Shown: positions 54,202-63,700, counted from the stretch's first letter. The stretch: DNA of 64,000 nt from Granulicella sp. S156 (GCF_009766105.1 NZ_LMUH01000005.1:62001-126000), one strand, 5' to 3'. Translations and numbers: made by a program. The notes: generated from the sequence alone by a model not told the origin.

Positions 54202-54511
54202 GTTTTTTCACCGCAGGCGTACGGTGGTCCTTTTGAGCATTCCCATACCTTGTCATCTCGACCGAAGGCGCGCACTTGCGCCGGAGTGGAGAGACCTGCA
54301 GTTTGCTTGCGCAGGCTAGAGTACCGGTACAAACAAGCTGCAGGTCTCTCCGCTACGCATGACGATAAAACCATCATGCTCCGGTCGAGATGACAGTTCT
54401 GGGGTGGTTCTTTGGGGTGATTCGCCTCAAAGAAGGCCATGGGCGAAACTATCCTCGCCGGGCAGGCGTATCCTCGACATCCATTACTGGAACCCTTTCC
54501 AAGGAGTCATC
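54202..54511. other. Gene-free 310 bp with family D repeat pair
   Basis: Holds the 145 bp element at 54251-54395, then the leader of the M28 peptidase gene with AAGGAG (54501-54506). No other gene seen. Confidence 0.7.
54251..54395. repeat. Family D inverted repeat pair without gene
   Basis: Left arm TGTCATCTCGACCGAAGGCG...GCCGGAGTGGAGAGACCTGC, short centre (~54302-54338 with GTACCGGTAC palindrome), right arm GCAGGTCTCTCCGC...CCGGTCGAGATGACA. It is the same arm design as at 58196-58689, where a gene fills the centre. The right arm also has a small inserted hairpin (GCATGACGATAAAACCATCA). Confidence 0.85.
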
Positions 54512-56308
54512 ATGTCCGTCTTCCTCCGCCCCTCTTTGCGCTGTAGTACGACTGTGCTTGCGTTTGCTGCGCTGCTCTCCACGGCAGCCTATGCTGCCGA
54601 CAAGAAGAAGCCTGCCGAAGCCGCCGAGACCAAGCCTGTTCCGTCGTATTATGGCGCACAGCCTGCTACCGAGAACCTCGATCTCACGATGTACGCGCGC
54701 ATCCGTGCCGAGGGTTTGCAGCATGGCAAGGTGATGGACTTTGGCGCGGCCCTGGCCGATGGCATCGGTCCGCGACTCACCGGCTCGCCCAACATGGCCA
54801 AGGCCAATGCCTGGACGCGCGATACTTTGGCAAAAATCGGGCTCGAAAATGCGCACCTCGAAGACTGGGGCGAGTTCGGCATGGGGTGGCAGCAGATCAA
54901 CACCTGGGCGCGCATGGTCTCGCCTGACCCTGAGCCGTTATGGATGCAGGCTGCTCCGTGGTCGCCCGCAACCAAAGGTCCCGTGACCGGTGAGATCGTC
55001 TATGTGCCGCTGGCCGATGCGAGCGAGTTGGACAAGTTGAAAGGCACGCTGGCAGGCAAGATCGTGCTGCTGGGAGCGATGCGTCCTACGCCTGATATCA
55101 CCGAACCACTCTTTCATCGCTATACCGAGGAAGAGCTGAAAGATATGGAGAGTGCGGAGAGCAGCCGTCGCGCGACCGCTGGGCCGCCGCCGAACTTTCA
55201 GGCCCTGATGGCGGAGCGGCAGCGCATCGCTGCGCTGCGCCAGAGCGCTCTCAAGATGATGGTGGAAGAGGGTGTCGCCGCGATCATCACGCCCAGCCGA
55301 GATGGTGGCAACGGCGGCGGTACAGGCATCATCTTCGACGACAACGGCGCGAACCTGATTCGCGGCGCGCAGACAGTAGAGAATGCGGTGAAGGTCCCCA
55401 ACGCCGTCATGATGATCGAGCATTACAACCGGCTCGCACGCATGGCGCAGGCGCATGTGCCGGTCACGGTTGAGGTCAACATCGAGACGAAGTTCACTGG
55501 GGATCATGAGCATGGCTTCGATACCGTCGCCGAGATTCCCGGCAACGATCCGCGGCTCAAGGACCAGGTAGTCATGGTGGGCGGACATCTCGATAGCTGG
55601 ATCTCAGGCACGGGCGCGACAGATAACGGCGCAGGCTCGATCGTCGGGATGGAGGCAGTGCGCATCCTGAAGGCGCTGGACCTGCATCCACGCCGGACGA
55701 TCAGGATTGCGTTGTGGTCTGGTGAAGAGGAGGGCATCTTCGGCTCGCAGGGCTATGTCAAACAGCACTTCGGTACGTTTGCCGCTCCGGCGACGCCTGA
55801 CCCTGCCGGCACGCCCAGTTATATGAGCCGCAACCACGGTCCACTGCAGACGACCAAGGAGTGGGAGACGCTGGACGCTTACTACAACCTCGACAACGGC
55901 ACCGGCAAAGTTCGTGGTGTGTATACGCAGGAGAACTTCGCGATTGCGCCGATCTTTGCGCAGTGGATCGCGCCGCTGCACGATCTCGGCGTGACGACGA
56001 TCAGCAACCGCAATACCGGCGGTACGGATCATCTATCGTTCGACGCGGTGGGCCTGCCGGGGTTCCAGTACATCCAGGACCCAATGGACTACGACACGCG
56101 GACGCACCACTCGGACATGGACACGTACGACCGGCTGCACAAGGACGATCTCGAACAGGCGGCAATCGTGGAGGCGATCTTTCTCTGGAACACCAGTCAG
56201 CGCGACGAGATGATGCCGCGCAAGCCGTTCCCACATCCGGAGCTGGAGAAGAAGCTGTCCGCGCCGATTCCGGGGCTGTATCCGAATGCGGTTGAGCCCG
56301 CGAAATAG
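54512..56308 (+). CDS. M28-family zinc aminopeptidase, exported
   Basis: 598 residues from the ATG at 54512, five bases after AAGGAG. A signal peptide (STTVLAFAALLSTAAYA) is followed by a PA-like domain inserted before the catalytic part. Zinc ligands are visible: His359 and Asp361 in VVMVGGHLDSW, Asp (GATDNGAGS, about 371), the catalytic Glu pair in WSGEEEGIFGSQGY (about 405), a later Asp in YYNLDNGTG, and a C-terminal His in DTRTHHSDMDTYD (about 531). It probably releases amino acids from peptides in the periplasm or outside. A strong hairpin terminator follows. Confidence 0.93.
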   Translation: MSVFLRPSLRCSTTVLAFAALLSTAAYAADKKKPAEAAETKPVPSYYGAQPATENLDLTMYARIRAEGLQHGKVMDFGAALADGIGPRLTGSPNMAKANAWTRDTLAKIGLENAHLEDWGEFGMGWQQINTWARMVSPDPEPLWMQAAPWSPATKGPVTGEIVYVPLADASELDKLKGTLAGKIVLLGAMRPTPDITEPLFHRYTEEELKDMESAESSRRATAGPPPNFQALMAERQRIAALRQSALKMMVEEGVAAIITPSRDGGNGGGTGIIFDDNGANLIRGAQTVENAVKVPNAVMMIEHYNRLARMAQAHVPVTVEVNIETKFTGDHEHGFDTVAEIPGNDPRLKDQVVMVGGHLDSWISGTGATDNGAGSIVGMEAVRILKALDLHPRRTIRIALWSGEEEGIFGSQGYVKQHFGTFAAPATPDPAGTPSYMSRNHGPLQTTKEWETLDAYYNLDNGTGKVRGVYTQENFAIAPIFAQWIAPLHDLGVTTISNRNTGGTDHLSFDAVGLPGFQYIQDPMDYDTRTHHSDMDTYDRLHKDDLEQAAIVEAIFLWNTSQRDEMMPRKPFPHPELEKKLSAPIPGLYPNAVEPAK

Positions 56309-56332
56309 GTTGATCGAATTGCGATTCAACGA

Positions 56333-56367
56333 CGGCGGGGACTTCGGTCCCCGCCGCTGGTGTTTTT
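56333..56367 (+). terminator. Rho-independent terminator after M28 peptidase
   Basis: CGGCGGGGACTTCGGTCCCC is followed by GCCG (10 bp GC stem, loop TTCG) and, after CTGGTG, a run of five T. It lies 25 bp after the stop codon. Confidence 0.85.
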
Positions 56368-56510
56368 GGGGTTACTTCATAGCGAGTCGTCCATGGTTGC
56401 AGTGCGTATACACGCTGGTGTGCCCTTAACGAAACGGTTGTTGCCTTCTGGACGCGTTTGATGGCACACCCGATTTCTCATGCGTGTGAGACGCACGGTT
56501 TCAGCACTCA

Positions 56511-56738
56511 CTATGCATGAGATGCCCCGCGGCCACGCTTCAGAAGGAGCGTCACGACGCACAGAATTGAGATTGCCAGAAGGGCAACTTGCAACAGGAG
56601 CAAAGGAAGAACAGTCAGAATGCTGGCGTGATGCCTCACGAGTAGAAGTGTCGTGATCGCTCCCGTGCAAGGAATGAGAAATGCACAGACACCAGGCACG
56701 ACGCGTAGAAATTTCGTGGAGAATCGTAATGAAGTCAT
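56511..56738 (-). CDS. Possible small membrane protein
   Basis: 75 residues. Two hydrophobic segments (FLRVVPGVCAFLIPCTGAIT, TVLPLLLLQVALLAISILCV) and a basic tail (LLKRGRGASHA) are plausible for a real protein. GAGGA lies about 10 bp before the ATG. There is no family and no conserved partner, so it may also be a chance frame. Confidence 0.45.
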   Translation of the reverse strand: MTSLRFSTKFLRVVPGVCAFLIPCTGAITTLLLVRHHASILTVLPLLLLQVALLAISILCVVTLLLKRGRGASHA

Positions 56739-56804
56739 TTGCGAATCCTCGCAGTAAGACTACAACATTGGGTTCGCAGCAAGGTCGTATAGCATCAGAT
56801 CGTT

Positions 56805-57545
56805 ATGCCAGCACACTTCACCCCTGAGACCCTGAAATTCCTCCGCGGCCTTGCGCGAAACAATGATCGCGAGTGGTTCGAACCACGCCGCGAGATCTAC
56901 GAGCGCGCGCTCAAGCAGCCGATGCTTGCGGTCGTCGACGAGATCAACACCGCGATGCACGACTTCGCCCCTGAGCATGTGCGGCCCCCCAACAAGACGA
57001 TGATGCGCATCTATCGCGACACGCGCTTCAGCCCCGACAAGCGTCCGTACAAACGCCATGTCTCGGCGTGGTGGGCACGGCGCGGCATGGAGAAGACCTC
57101 CGGCGGCGGCTTCTATCTGCACATCGATCCGAAAGAAGTATTGATCTCGGTCGGCGTCTATATGCCCGAGCGCGAGCAGCTGCTGGCGATTCGCCGCTGG
57201 CTTGCGGAGCACCACGAAGAGTACCGCGCGCTGCTGGGCGCCATCGTAAAGCCGCGTGCCCGCAGTGCTGCGAGCAAGATGCAGCCGCCGATGACGCACA
57301 TCGACGCGCAACCCCTCACGCGCATGCCCAAAGGGTTCCCTGCCGACCATCCTGCGGATGAGCTGCTGCGTGCGCGCAACTGGGGCGTGCATGTTGCGCT
57401 GCCTGTGGAACGTGCGCTGGAGCCTGCGTTCGTGAGTGAAGTGGTGCAGCGATTCCGTCTCGCAGCGCCTCTGGTAGAGGCGTTGAACGGTGCGATTCTG
57501 GAAGCGTCGGAGGCTGTCCGCAAGCCCTCGCGACCGCTCTTTTAG
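56805..57545 (+). CDS. DUF2461 (TIGR02453) family protein
   Basis: 246 residues. The start MPAHFTPETLKFLRGLARNN followed by DREWFEPRREIYERALKQPM is the family signature (FTPETLxFLxxLxxNNxRxWF). Further blocks are RDTRFSPDKRPYKRHVSAW, GGGFYLHIDPKEVLISVGVY and TRMPKGFPADHPADELLRAR. It is a cytoplasmic protein of unknown role found in most soil bacteria and in fungi. It is alone, upstream of the HU gene by 244 bp. Confidence 0.92.
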   Translation: MPAHFTPETLKFLRGLARNNDREWFEPRREIYERALKQPMLAVVDEINTAMHDFAPEHVRPPNKTMMRIYRDTRFSPDKRPYKRHVSAWWARRGMEKTSGGGFYLHIDPKEVLISVGVYMPEREQLLAIRRWLAEHHEEYRALLGAIVKPRARSAASKMQPPMTHIDAQPLTRMPKGFPADHPADELLRARNWGVHVALPVERALEPAFVSEVVQRFRLAAPLVEALNGAILEASEAVRKPSRPLF

Positions 57546-57789
57546 GGCGTTTTTAACCGGCTTTATGTCGATTTAAGGACAAAAACCGGGAAATATCGGA
57601 AAAAACCGCAAAAAACTTGTGGAAACACGATATTTACCGTTGACAAAGGGTTTCAGAAGGTTGAAGGTGATGTTCGGCGCGGTTTTTCTCCGCACCCGCA
57701 TGAACACTGGCGATTGTCGCCAGAGTACAAGCTGCGGGGAATGGGCGAAAGCCTATGCTCAATCATTCGGAAACGAAGGAGTACACACA

Positions 57790-58086
57790 ATGGCAAAGGG
57801 AATTACAAAGACACAGCTTGTCCGCCTGCTGGCAGAGAAGCTCGAGCTCACCAACAAGCAGACCGCAGCTTTCCTCGAACTGCTGGCTGAAACCGCAGTC
57901 AAAGAGACGAAGAAGAACGGCGAGTTCACCATCCCCGGCATCGGCAAGCTGGTAAAGGCTGAGCGCAAGGCTCGCGTAGGTCGTAACCCCCAGACTGGCG
58001 AGGCCATCAAGATCAAGGCCAAGACCGTCGTCAAGTTCCGCGTGGCCAAGGTCGCGAAGGACACGATCGCTCCGCCCAAGAAGTAG
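57790..58086 (+). CDS. HU-family nucleoid DNA-binding protein
   Basis: 98 residues from the ATG at 57790; AAGGAG (57776-57781) precedes it by eight bases. The order is classic: TKTQLVRLLAEKLELTNKQT helices, then GEFTIPGIGKLVKAERKARV, the beta-arm RNPQTGEAIKIKAKTVVKFR with the conserved RNPxTG tip, and a lysine-rich end (VAKDTIAPPKK). It bends DNA and is likely abundant. An AT-rich leader (57570-57645) with TTGACA at 57640-57645 lies upstream, but I see no good -10 box. A terminator follows at 58124-58170. Confidence 0.96.
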   Translation: MAKGITKTQLVRLLAEKLELTNKQTAAFLELLAETAVKETKKNGEFTIPGIGKLVKAERKARVGRNPQTGEAIKIKAKTVVKFRVAKVAKDTIAPPKK

Positions 58087-58123
58087 TTCGAGTTTCACGA
58101 TTCAAAACAGAGGCAAAGTCTAC

Positions 58124-58170
58124 GCCCCATCCTCGCGACAGTTTCATCGTCGCAGGGTGGGGCACTTTTT
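58124..58170 (+). terminator. Rho-independent terminator after HU gene
   Basis: GCCCCATCCTCGCGAC pairs with GTCGCAGGGTGGGGC, followed by ACTTTTT, 37 bp after the stop codon. Confidence 0.8.
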
Positions 58171-58195
58171 GTTGGTTATTGGATCACCTATGCCG

Positions 58196-58263
58196 TGTCA
58201 TCTCGACCGAAGGCGACGTTCTTTGTCGCCGGAGTGGAGAGATCTCAGCATTTTGCTAGAACC
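58196..58263. repeat. Family D left arm next to the GIY-YIG gene
   Basis: TGTCATCTCGACCGAAGGCG, a short variable hairpin (ACGTTCTTTGT), then CGCCGGAGTGGAGAGATCTC and AGCATTTTGCTAGAACC. The last bases contain the stop codon of the GIY-YIG gene. The inverted partner is at 58625-58689. Confidence 0.9.
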
Positions 58264-58600
58264 CTGTAGGAGGCCGGAGGACACCCGAGAATGGCTCTAC
58301 CGGCTTGCCCCATTCTGCGCTGAGATCGCGCCAGTCTGGATTGTTCGCCACAATGAGGCGAATCTTCTTGATACGCGACCAACGCTTTAACTGCTTCTCA
58401 CGTGCGATAGCCTCATTTATGTCAGAGAATCGTTCGAGGTAAACCAGCCGATGAATGTCATAGCGCGCTGAGAAACTCTCCGGATAGATGTAGTTTTTGT
58501 GCTGCCACATCCGATGCTCTATGTCCGTCGTTACCCCGATGTATAGACGTTTTGAATCGCCGCAGAGAATGTACACATAGGCGGGCTTCTCTTGGTACAT
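58256..58600 (-). CDS. GIY-YIG nuclease (YhbQ/UPF0213-like) enclosed by inverted repeats
   Basis: 114 residues from the ATG at 58600 (MYQEKPAYVYILCGDSKRLY). YVY (8-10) and YIG (20-22) are the GIY-YIG pair. Arg30 (DIEHRMWQHK) and a later Glu in NEAIAREKQLKRWSRIKKI are the expected catalytic residues. A C-terminal tail (IVANNPDWRDLSAEWGKP) is typical of the short bacterial group. The stop codon TAG lies within the left family D arm, and the inverted partner arm is just upstream, so gene and repeats form one unit. Single-domain GIY-YIG proteins nick or cut DNA; the link to mobility of the repeats is inference. Confidence 0.9.
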   Translation of the reverse strand: MYQEKPAYVYILCGDSKRLYIGVTTDIEHRMWQHKNYIYPESFSARYDIHRLVYLERFSDINEAIAREKQLKRWSRIKKIRLIVANNPDWRDLSAEWGKPVEPFSGVLRPPTGF

Positions 58601-58624
58601 GGGGTGATTATCGAATGTGTTGCT

Positions 58625-58689
58625 GGTTCTAGCAAAATGCTGAGATCTCTCCACTCCGGCGCAAAAGCGCGCCTTCGGTCGAGATGACA
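58625..58689. repeat. Family D right arm next to the GIY-YIG gene
   Basis: GGTTCTAGCAAAATGCTGAG, ATCTCTCCACTCCGGCG, variable loop, CGCCTTCGGTCGAGATGACA. It is the reverse complement of 58196-58263, with 37 bp of inner identity and 20 bp of outer identity; only the small loop differs. Confidence 0.9.
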
Positions 58690-58717
58690 AGGTATAGGAA
58701 GTTCAAAGAGTGGCTAA

Positions 58718-59467
58718 CTATGCCGCTGCCGTCGTTGCCTTAGGTTTTGGTAAAAACGCTCGTGCGATCAGCCATGCACCTAGCGAGATCAGAAAGCCCT
58801 GGCGTAGCCATTGTCCGTTGAAGTTCCAGCCGAGGGCGGCCAGCACAAGAAACGCGGCGATAAAGTACAGCTCGCCCAGCACGGCCTGTCCCCAGTGAGG
58901 GGCTTCTCCTGCTGCTGGAACGCACGGTGTGGGCGATGGCAGAAAGCGCGGCACAGCCGCGGCGTAGGCCAGATAGGGTTGGCCAAACTGCGCGGCGAGA
59001 AACGGCTCTTCGGCGAGTGCCAGGCGAATCTGAAACACCCAGATCAGCACAATCGCAAAGACGGCGCCGGTCGGCGGCATCAGGAGGGCAAGCCCGACGG
59101 TGTGCAGCAGAGTCCCCAGGTAGAGCGGGTTGCGTGTGCGGCGATAGGGGCCGTCGGCGAGCAGGGTTTCTCCATGCATGGAGCGTGAAGCCACAACTCC
59201 CGAACCCACATATGCCGCTCCCCAGGTGCGCAGCCATGCACCGAGGCCCGTAAAGACAAGTGCTATGACGAGCAACACGATGGTCGCTGCCTGAAAACCC
59301 AACCAGCCATGCAGCGACAGCCACGACGACGCGACCAGCCACGTTGTCTTGCGCGTAAGATCGAGCCCCGCAATCCAGTCGACCCACGGCACCCAGAAGG
59401 CCAGCGTGAAGATCAGGACATGGATCAAAAAACGGAAGCGGTACTCGAAGGGACTGGCCTTGAACAT
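58718..59467 (-). CDS. Isoprenylcysteine carboxyl-methyltransferase (ICMT/PEMT)-like membrane protein
   Basis: 249 residues with five or more membrane helices. The SAM-binding signature LADGPYRRTRNPLYLGTLLH (about 103-122) and a later EEPFLAAQFGQPYLAY are the typical ICMT/NnrU-like blocks. The bacterial relatives methylate lipids or small membrane compounds, and prenylated proteins are not expected here. It is not in an operon with the cupin gene upstream (60 bp gap with its own leader), though both are on the minus strand. Confidence 0.85.
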   Translation of the reverse strand: MFKASPFEYRFRFLIHVLIFTLAFWVPWVDWIAGLDLTRKTTWLVASSWLSLHGWLGFQAATIVLLVIALVFTGLGAWLRTWGAAYVGSGVVASRSMHGETLLADGPYRRTRNPLYLGTLLHTVGLALLMPPTGAVFAIVLIWVFQIRLALAEEPFLAAQFGQPYLAYAAAVPRFLPSPTPCVPAAGEAPHWGQAVLGELYFIAAFLVLAALGWNFNGQWLRQGFLISLGAWLIARAFLPKPKATTAAA

Positions 59468-59527
59468 GAAACTCCTTAAAAGCTATCGATAACCAGTTTA
59501 TCTGGGGGAAACCCCCGACAAATAGCG

Positions 59528-60010
59528 CTACTTCGTGCAGGCTTGCTGGCGGCCGATCTCTACGACAAAGTAGACGGCCTGCGTAGCGCCATTGTTGTGG
59601 ATGCCATGGAGTTGATTGGGGGCGCAGTAGATCGTGCCTCCTGCGGTAATGGTTACAGGCGGCGCGTCGGAGACGAACTCGAGCGAGCCCTGGCGGAGCA
59701 GCATCACCTCGGCGTGCGGATGACGGTGCGGCGGATGGGGTGCCTTCCCGGGATCGAGCTTTGTCTCATGGACTTCGATGTGCGTAATGCCGGGGATCAG
59801 GCCGTGAAGAATCTCGTGTCCGGTTATGCCGGGCTGACTGGAGTGGCCTGGCTCGGTGGGGATGGCCTGACAGGCGGCGAGCGTCGTGCAGTCGGCGGTA
59901 GCCGGGGGCTCGGATACGGTTTGAGGTGTCTGGGCAGCGGCGCTCAAGGGGTGCAGAAGCGCCAGCAGGGGGAGGGTCTGACAAAGGTCTCGACGCGAGA
60001 GTGTGCTCAT
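59528..60010 (-). CDS. Exported cupin-domain protein
   Basis: 160 residues. The N-terminus MSTLSRRDLCQTLPLLALLH has SRRDL before a hydrophobic stretch, a plausible Tat signal peptide. The cupin metal motif 1 is PHPPHRHPHAEVMLLRQG (three His and Glu), and motif 2 is APNQLHGIHNNG. It is therefore a single cupin barrel with a metal site, exported to the periplasm. The substrate is unknown. It lies 42 bp downstream of rlmH on the same strand. Confidence 0.88.
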   Translation of the reverse strand: MSTLSRRDLCQTLPLLALLHPLSAAAQTPQTVSEPPATADCTTLAACQAIPTEPGHSSQPGITGHEILHGLIPGITHIEVHETKLDPGKAPHPPHRHPHAEVMLLRQGSLEFVSDAPPVTITAGGTIYCAPNQLHGIHNNGATQAVYFVVEIGRQQACTK

Positions 60011-60052
60011 GCGGAGGATGGTAGCGCAGGCAGAGCAGGGTTGGAAGGCTCT

Positions 60053-60505
60053 TTAGTGCCCATGATGATACGGATGCCCAGCGCGGATGGTTAGGGCGCG
60101 GTAGATCTGCTCGGCGGCGACTACGGCGGCGAGTTCGTGCGGCAGGGTGATCCGTCCGAAGGCAACGGTGAGGCTGGCGTGGCGGAGCGCCTCGGCCGAC
60201 CAGCCATCGGCCGGCCCGATGGCTACAACGAGCTGCTGGACGCCGTTATCCTGCACGCTGCCGAGTGCGGCTGCAAATTCTTCCGAACTCATCTGCTTGC
60301 CGCGGCTGTCGGTCAGGACGAGATACGGTGTGGTGCGCCGCGCCGGACGGTCGAGATGGGCAAAAAGGGTGGCTTCGGAGGCAAATTCACGCTGTTCGCA
60401 GGGGACATACCGGCTGGAGCGCTGAATGTAGCGTTCCAGAAGTTGTGCGTCTGGTTCAGAGGCCGGGGAACGTCGTGGCCGGATGGTGGCGAGGAGGATT
60501 TCCAT
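60053..60505 (-). CDS. rlmH: 23S rRNA (pseudouridine-1915-N3) methyltransferase RlmH
   Basis: 150 residues from the ATG at 60505 (MEILLATIRPRRSP); two upstream ATGs in frame (60526, 60550) lie inside the regulatory inverted repeat. The SPOUT knot is visible in PYLVLTDSRGKQMSSEEFAA, LVVAIGPADGWSAEALRHAS and the C-terminal ITLPHELAAVVAAEQIYRAL followed by HPYHHGH, the RlmH signature. It methylates the ribosome's helix 69 pseudouridine after subunit joining. It is divergent from the third TonB receptor across a pair of inverted sites. Confidence 0.93.
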   Translation of the reverse strand: MEILLATIRPRRSPASEPDAQLLERYIQRSSRYVPCEQREFASEATLFAHLDRPARRTTPYLVLTDSRGKQMSSEEFAAALGSVQDNGVQQLVVAIGPADGWSAEALRHASLTVAFGRITLPHELAAVVAAEQIYRALTIRAGHPYHHGH

Positions 60506-60510
60506 TGTCG

Positions 60511-60579
60511 GTCTACAGAATTGCATAGAGTGCTTCAGAAATTGACACAAAACGACATAGGCTACGCAATTCCGTAGAC
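60511..60579. promoter_or_regulatory. Inverted pair of 18 bp sites between rlmH and TonB receptor
   Basis: GTCTACAGAATTGCATAG (60511-60528) and its inverse CTACGCAATTCCGTAGAC (60562-60579); 16 of 18 positions match. Each half is itself a partial palindrome CTAC...GTAG. TTGACA (60542-60547) lies between them. This would suit a dimeric repressor; CTACG-type arms recall BlaI/CopY-like or PadR-like regulators, but the protein is not identified. Confidence 0.7.
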
Positions 60580-60723
60580 CGTGGAGTCTGAATTATCAAT
60601 ATTTAGCGAATATGGTGGTTTGGCATCAGAAATGCAATGTAGTTGGCAGCTCTGAGTTACGCGCCGGCATTGTGCCAGCTGCTACATACCGTCCGGGCCA
60701 CTGTTTGAGGAGTACGTTTTTTG

Positions 60724-63700
60724 ATGAAGAAGTTTTCTGCAATATCCCCCCAAATCCTAGTTTTGGTTCTTCTTTTTGCGGCACTTCTCGTGCCGGGTGT
60801 TGTTTCCGCTCAAAACGCCGTAACTGGTGCTATTACAGGCGTTGTGGTCGATCCGACGGGTGCTCTGGTCCCCGGCGCAACGGTCAAGATTGTGGACACT
60901 GCCACAAACGCCACCCTCAAGGTGGTCACCAACTCTGAGGGTCGCTACAGCGCGCCCCTGCTCAAGCCGTCGAAATACGAGATTGATGTTACGTCGAATG
61001 GCCTGTTGTCACGGCCGACGACGGTTGTCGTGTCGGTAGGCCAGATCCCCAACGTAGACATCACGCTGGGTTTGGCCGGTAGCAATTCGGCTGTGACGGT
61101 GAGCGCTCAGGCTGCGCAGCTGATAGATACTCAATCCCCCGCGTCGATTATGACGTTGACGCAAAGCCAGATTCAAAACCTGCCGGCGCCCGGCGGTGAC
61201 ATTACTACCGTCGCTTATACCGCTCCCGGTGTTGTCTTGAACTCGGGCGGCGCGTACGGCAACTTCAGCTCCGATGGATTGCCCGGCACATCGAACTTGT
61301 ATGTGCTCAACGGATATGACGACGAAGACCCCTTCCTGAACCTCAACAACTCGGGATCGAGCAACCTGACCCTGGGCCAGGGCGAGATCTCGGAAGCTGC
61401 TGTAGTGCAGAACGGCTACGGTGTGCAGTATGGACGTGGCGCAGGCGTCATCATCAACTTCACCACCAAGTCGGGCAGCAACAAGTTCCATGGTTCCGCG
61501 AACTACTTCTATAACGGCACCGTCTTGAATGCGAACGACTGGTTCAACAAGCAGGGTGGAGGAGCGCGTCCGCATGCTGTCTCCAATCAATGGGCTGCCA
61601 ATGTAGGTGGCCCCATCTGGAAAGATAAACTCTTCTTCTTCGCCGACTACGAAGGTCTGCACTACGTTTTGCCCGCTCAGGGATACGTCGCATTTCCAAC
61701 GCAGGCGTTTCAGAATGCTGTTCTGGCCAATATTCCCGCGGCCAATGTCCCGCTCTATCAGCAGGCCTTCGGACTTTACAACGCTTCTCCTAATTTTGCG
61801 AAAGCAGTACCAGTTACGAACGGCACCGGTCTACTTCAGGATAGTGCCAACCAACTGGGCTGCGGATCTGCTGCACTCTTGGGCCTTCCGGACGGAACCG
61901 GTGGTACGTTTGGCACAACCTCATCCTGCACCTCGTCTGCCCTTGCAACAGGCGCGAACAAGAATATTGAATGGCTTTTCACGGGTCGTGTTGACTGGAA
62001 TATCAGCGACAAACACAAGATCTTCGGTCGCTACAAGATGGACCGTGGTACGCAACCGACGTATACCAGCTTTGTGAGCCCGCTGTTTAGTACGACCAGC
62101 AGCCAGCCTTCGTATGAAGGACAACTCAATGACACGTATGTCTTCACCCCGCACGTCGTCAACCAATTTATCTTTGCTGCAAACTGGTACACGGCCTACT
62201 TCGGACCTTCCAATACGGCGGCTACACTGGCGGCTTTCCCCACCTACTTTGCTTCGATGAACGATGGTGGTTCCAACGGAGCAGAAGCGTATCTGGGAAA
62301 TCAAAATCTTGGTTTGTCGAATGAGTATATTGACGGCCGCAATGTGTCGCAGTATCAGTTTGTCGACGATCTTTCGGTCATCAAGGGCAACCACACGCTT
62401 CGCTTCGGATATGACTTCCGGCGCAACGATATCACCGACGACGATGCTCAGCAAAACTTTGCAGGCACGTATGCCCTCTTCATGGGTGACTTCGCAAATG
62501 GAAACCTGAACTCGGTGATCAATCCTAAAACCAGCAATTCATTTGGATCCCAGTTCACACAGCAACTCACGAACAACAAATCCTCGTATCTTGCTCTCTA
62601 CAATATTGGGGTCTATACGCAGGATGAGTGGCAAGCCACCCAGCGACTGAAGTTGACCTTTGGCGTCCGTTTCGATCGGACAGGTAACCCTCTGTGCAAC
62701 AACGACTGCTTTTCCCTCTACAACGGTGCGTTTCCTCGCAGCGGTGTGACTACCTCGACGCCTTACAGCACCCTGGTGAATGCTGACCAATCGCACCCCT
62801 TTGCCAGTGTGCCGAAGATCAATCCGCAGGCCCGATTCGGTTTCAACTATGATGTCGCCGGAGATGGCCGCACGGTCATTCGCGGAGGCTTCGGCATGTT
62901 CACCGACCTCTACCCCGCTGGGTTCCTGGATGGCTTTATTGCCAATCTGCCAAACGTCTACAACTCTACGATTACGTCAGGCAGTGTTGGTTCGTCGCAG
63001 ATCGCAGGAAGCGCGAATGCCAACTCTCTGGCATCCTTCAATGGTGTTGAAACCGGCTTCAAGAATCAGGCAAGCTCGAGTTCTTTGACGGCTTCCATTC
63101 CTGGCTTCGCGCCTCCTGGTCTGGCGTTGGCCCCATCGGAGTTCAAAAACCCAACCTATCTTGAGTTCAGTCTGCAACTGCAACATCAGTTCACGAAATA
63201 TGATGCAGTGATCCTCGCCTACGCCGGAAACACCGGCTATGACGAAATCCTCTGGAATGGCACCATCAACGCTGCTTCGTCAACCGGGGTTGCCGGCCTG
63301 CCCACAACGCAGCCCGATCCAAACTTCGGCGCGTCGACCTACTATAGCAATGCAGCGCATTCCAACTACAACGGCGGCTCCATTACCTACAAGCATATCG
63401 ATAAGGGCCTGTCTCTCAATGTGAACTACACCTATAGCAAGGCTCTGGACGACTCTTCCAACGGAGGCACTACCAATGAGCCGTATAACTACAACTCCTA
63501 TTACGCCAAATCGAATTGGCAGATTGACCCGAATAGCGTAAGGCACTTGAACTACTCCGTCGCGGACTACGATATCCGTAACAGTCTTTCCCTCGACTTT
63601 GTCTATGACATGCCCTTCCACTTCCAGAACGCGATTGAAAACCAGGTTCTGGGCGGATGGATTGTCGCAGGCAAGAGTTTCTATCGCAGCGGTCAACCCT

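Noticed and set aside
57640-57669. Strong sigma-70 promoter for the HU gene
   Set aside because: TTGACA is present but no acceptable -10 box lies 16-18 bp downstream, so it is only mentioned in the gene entry.
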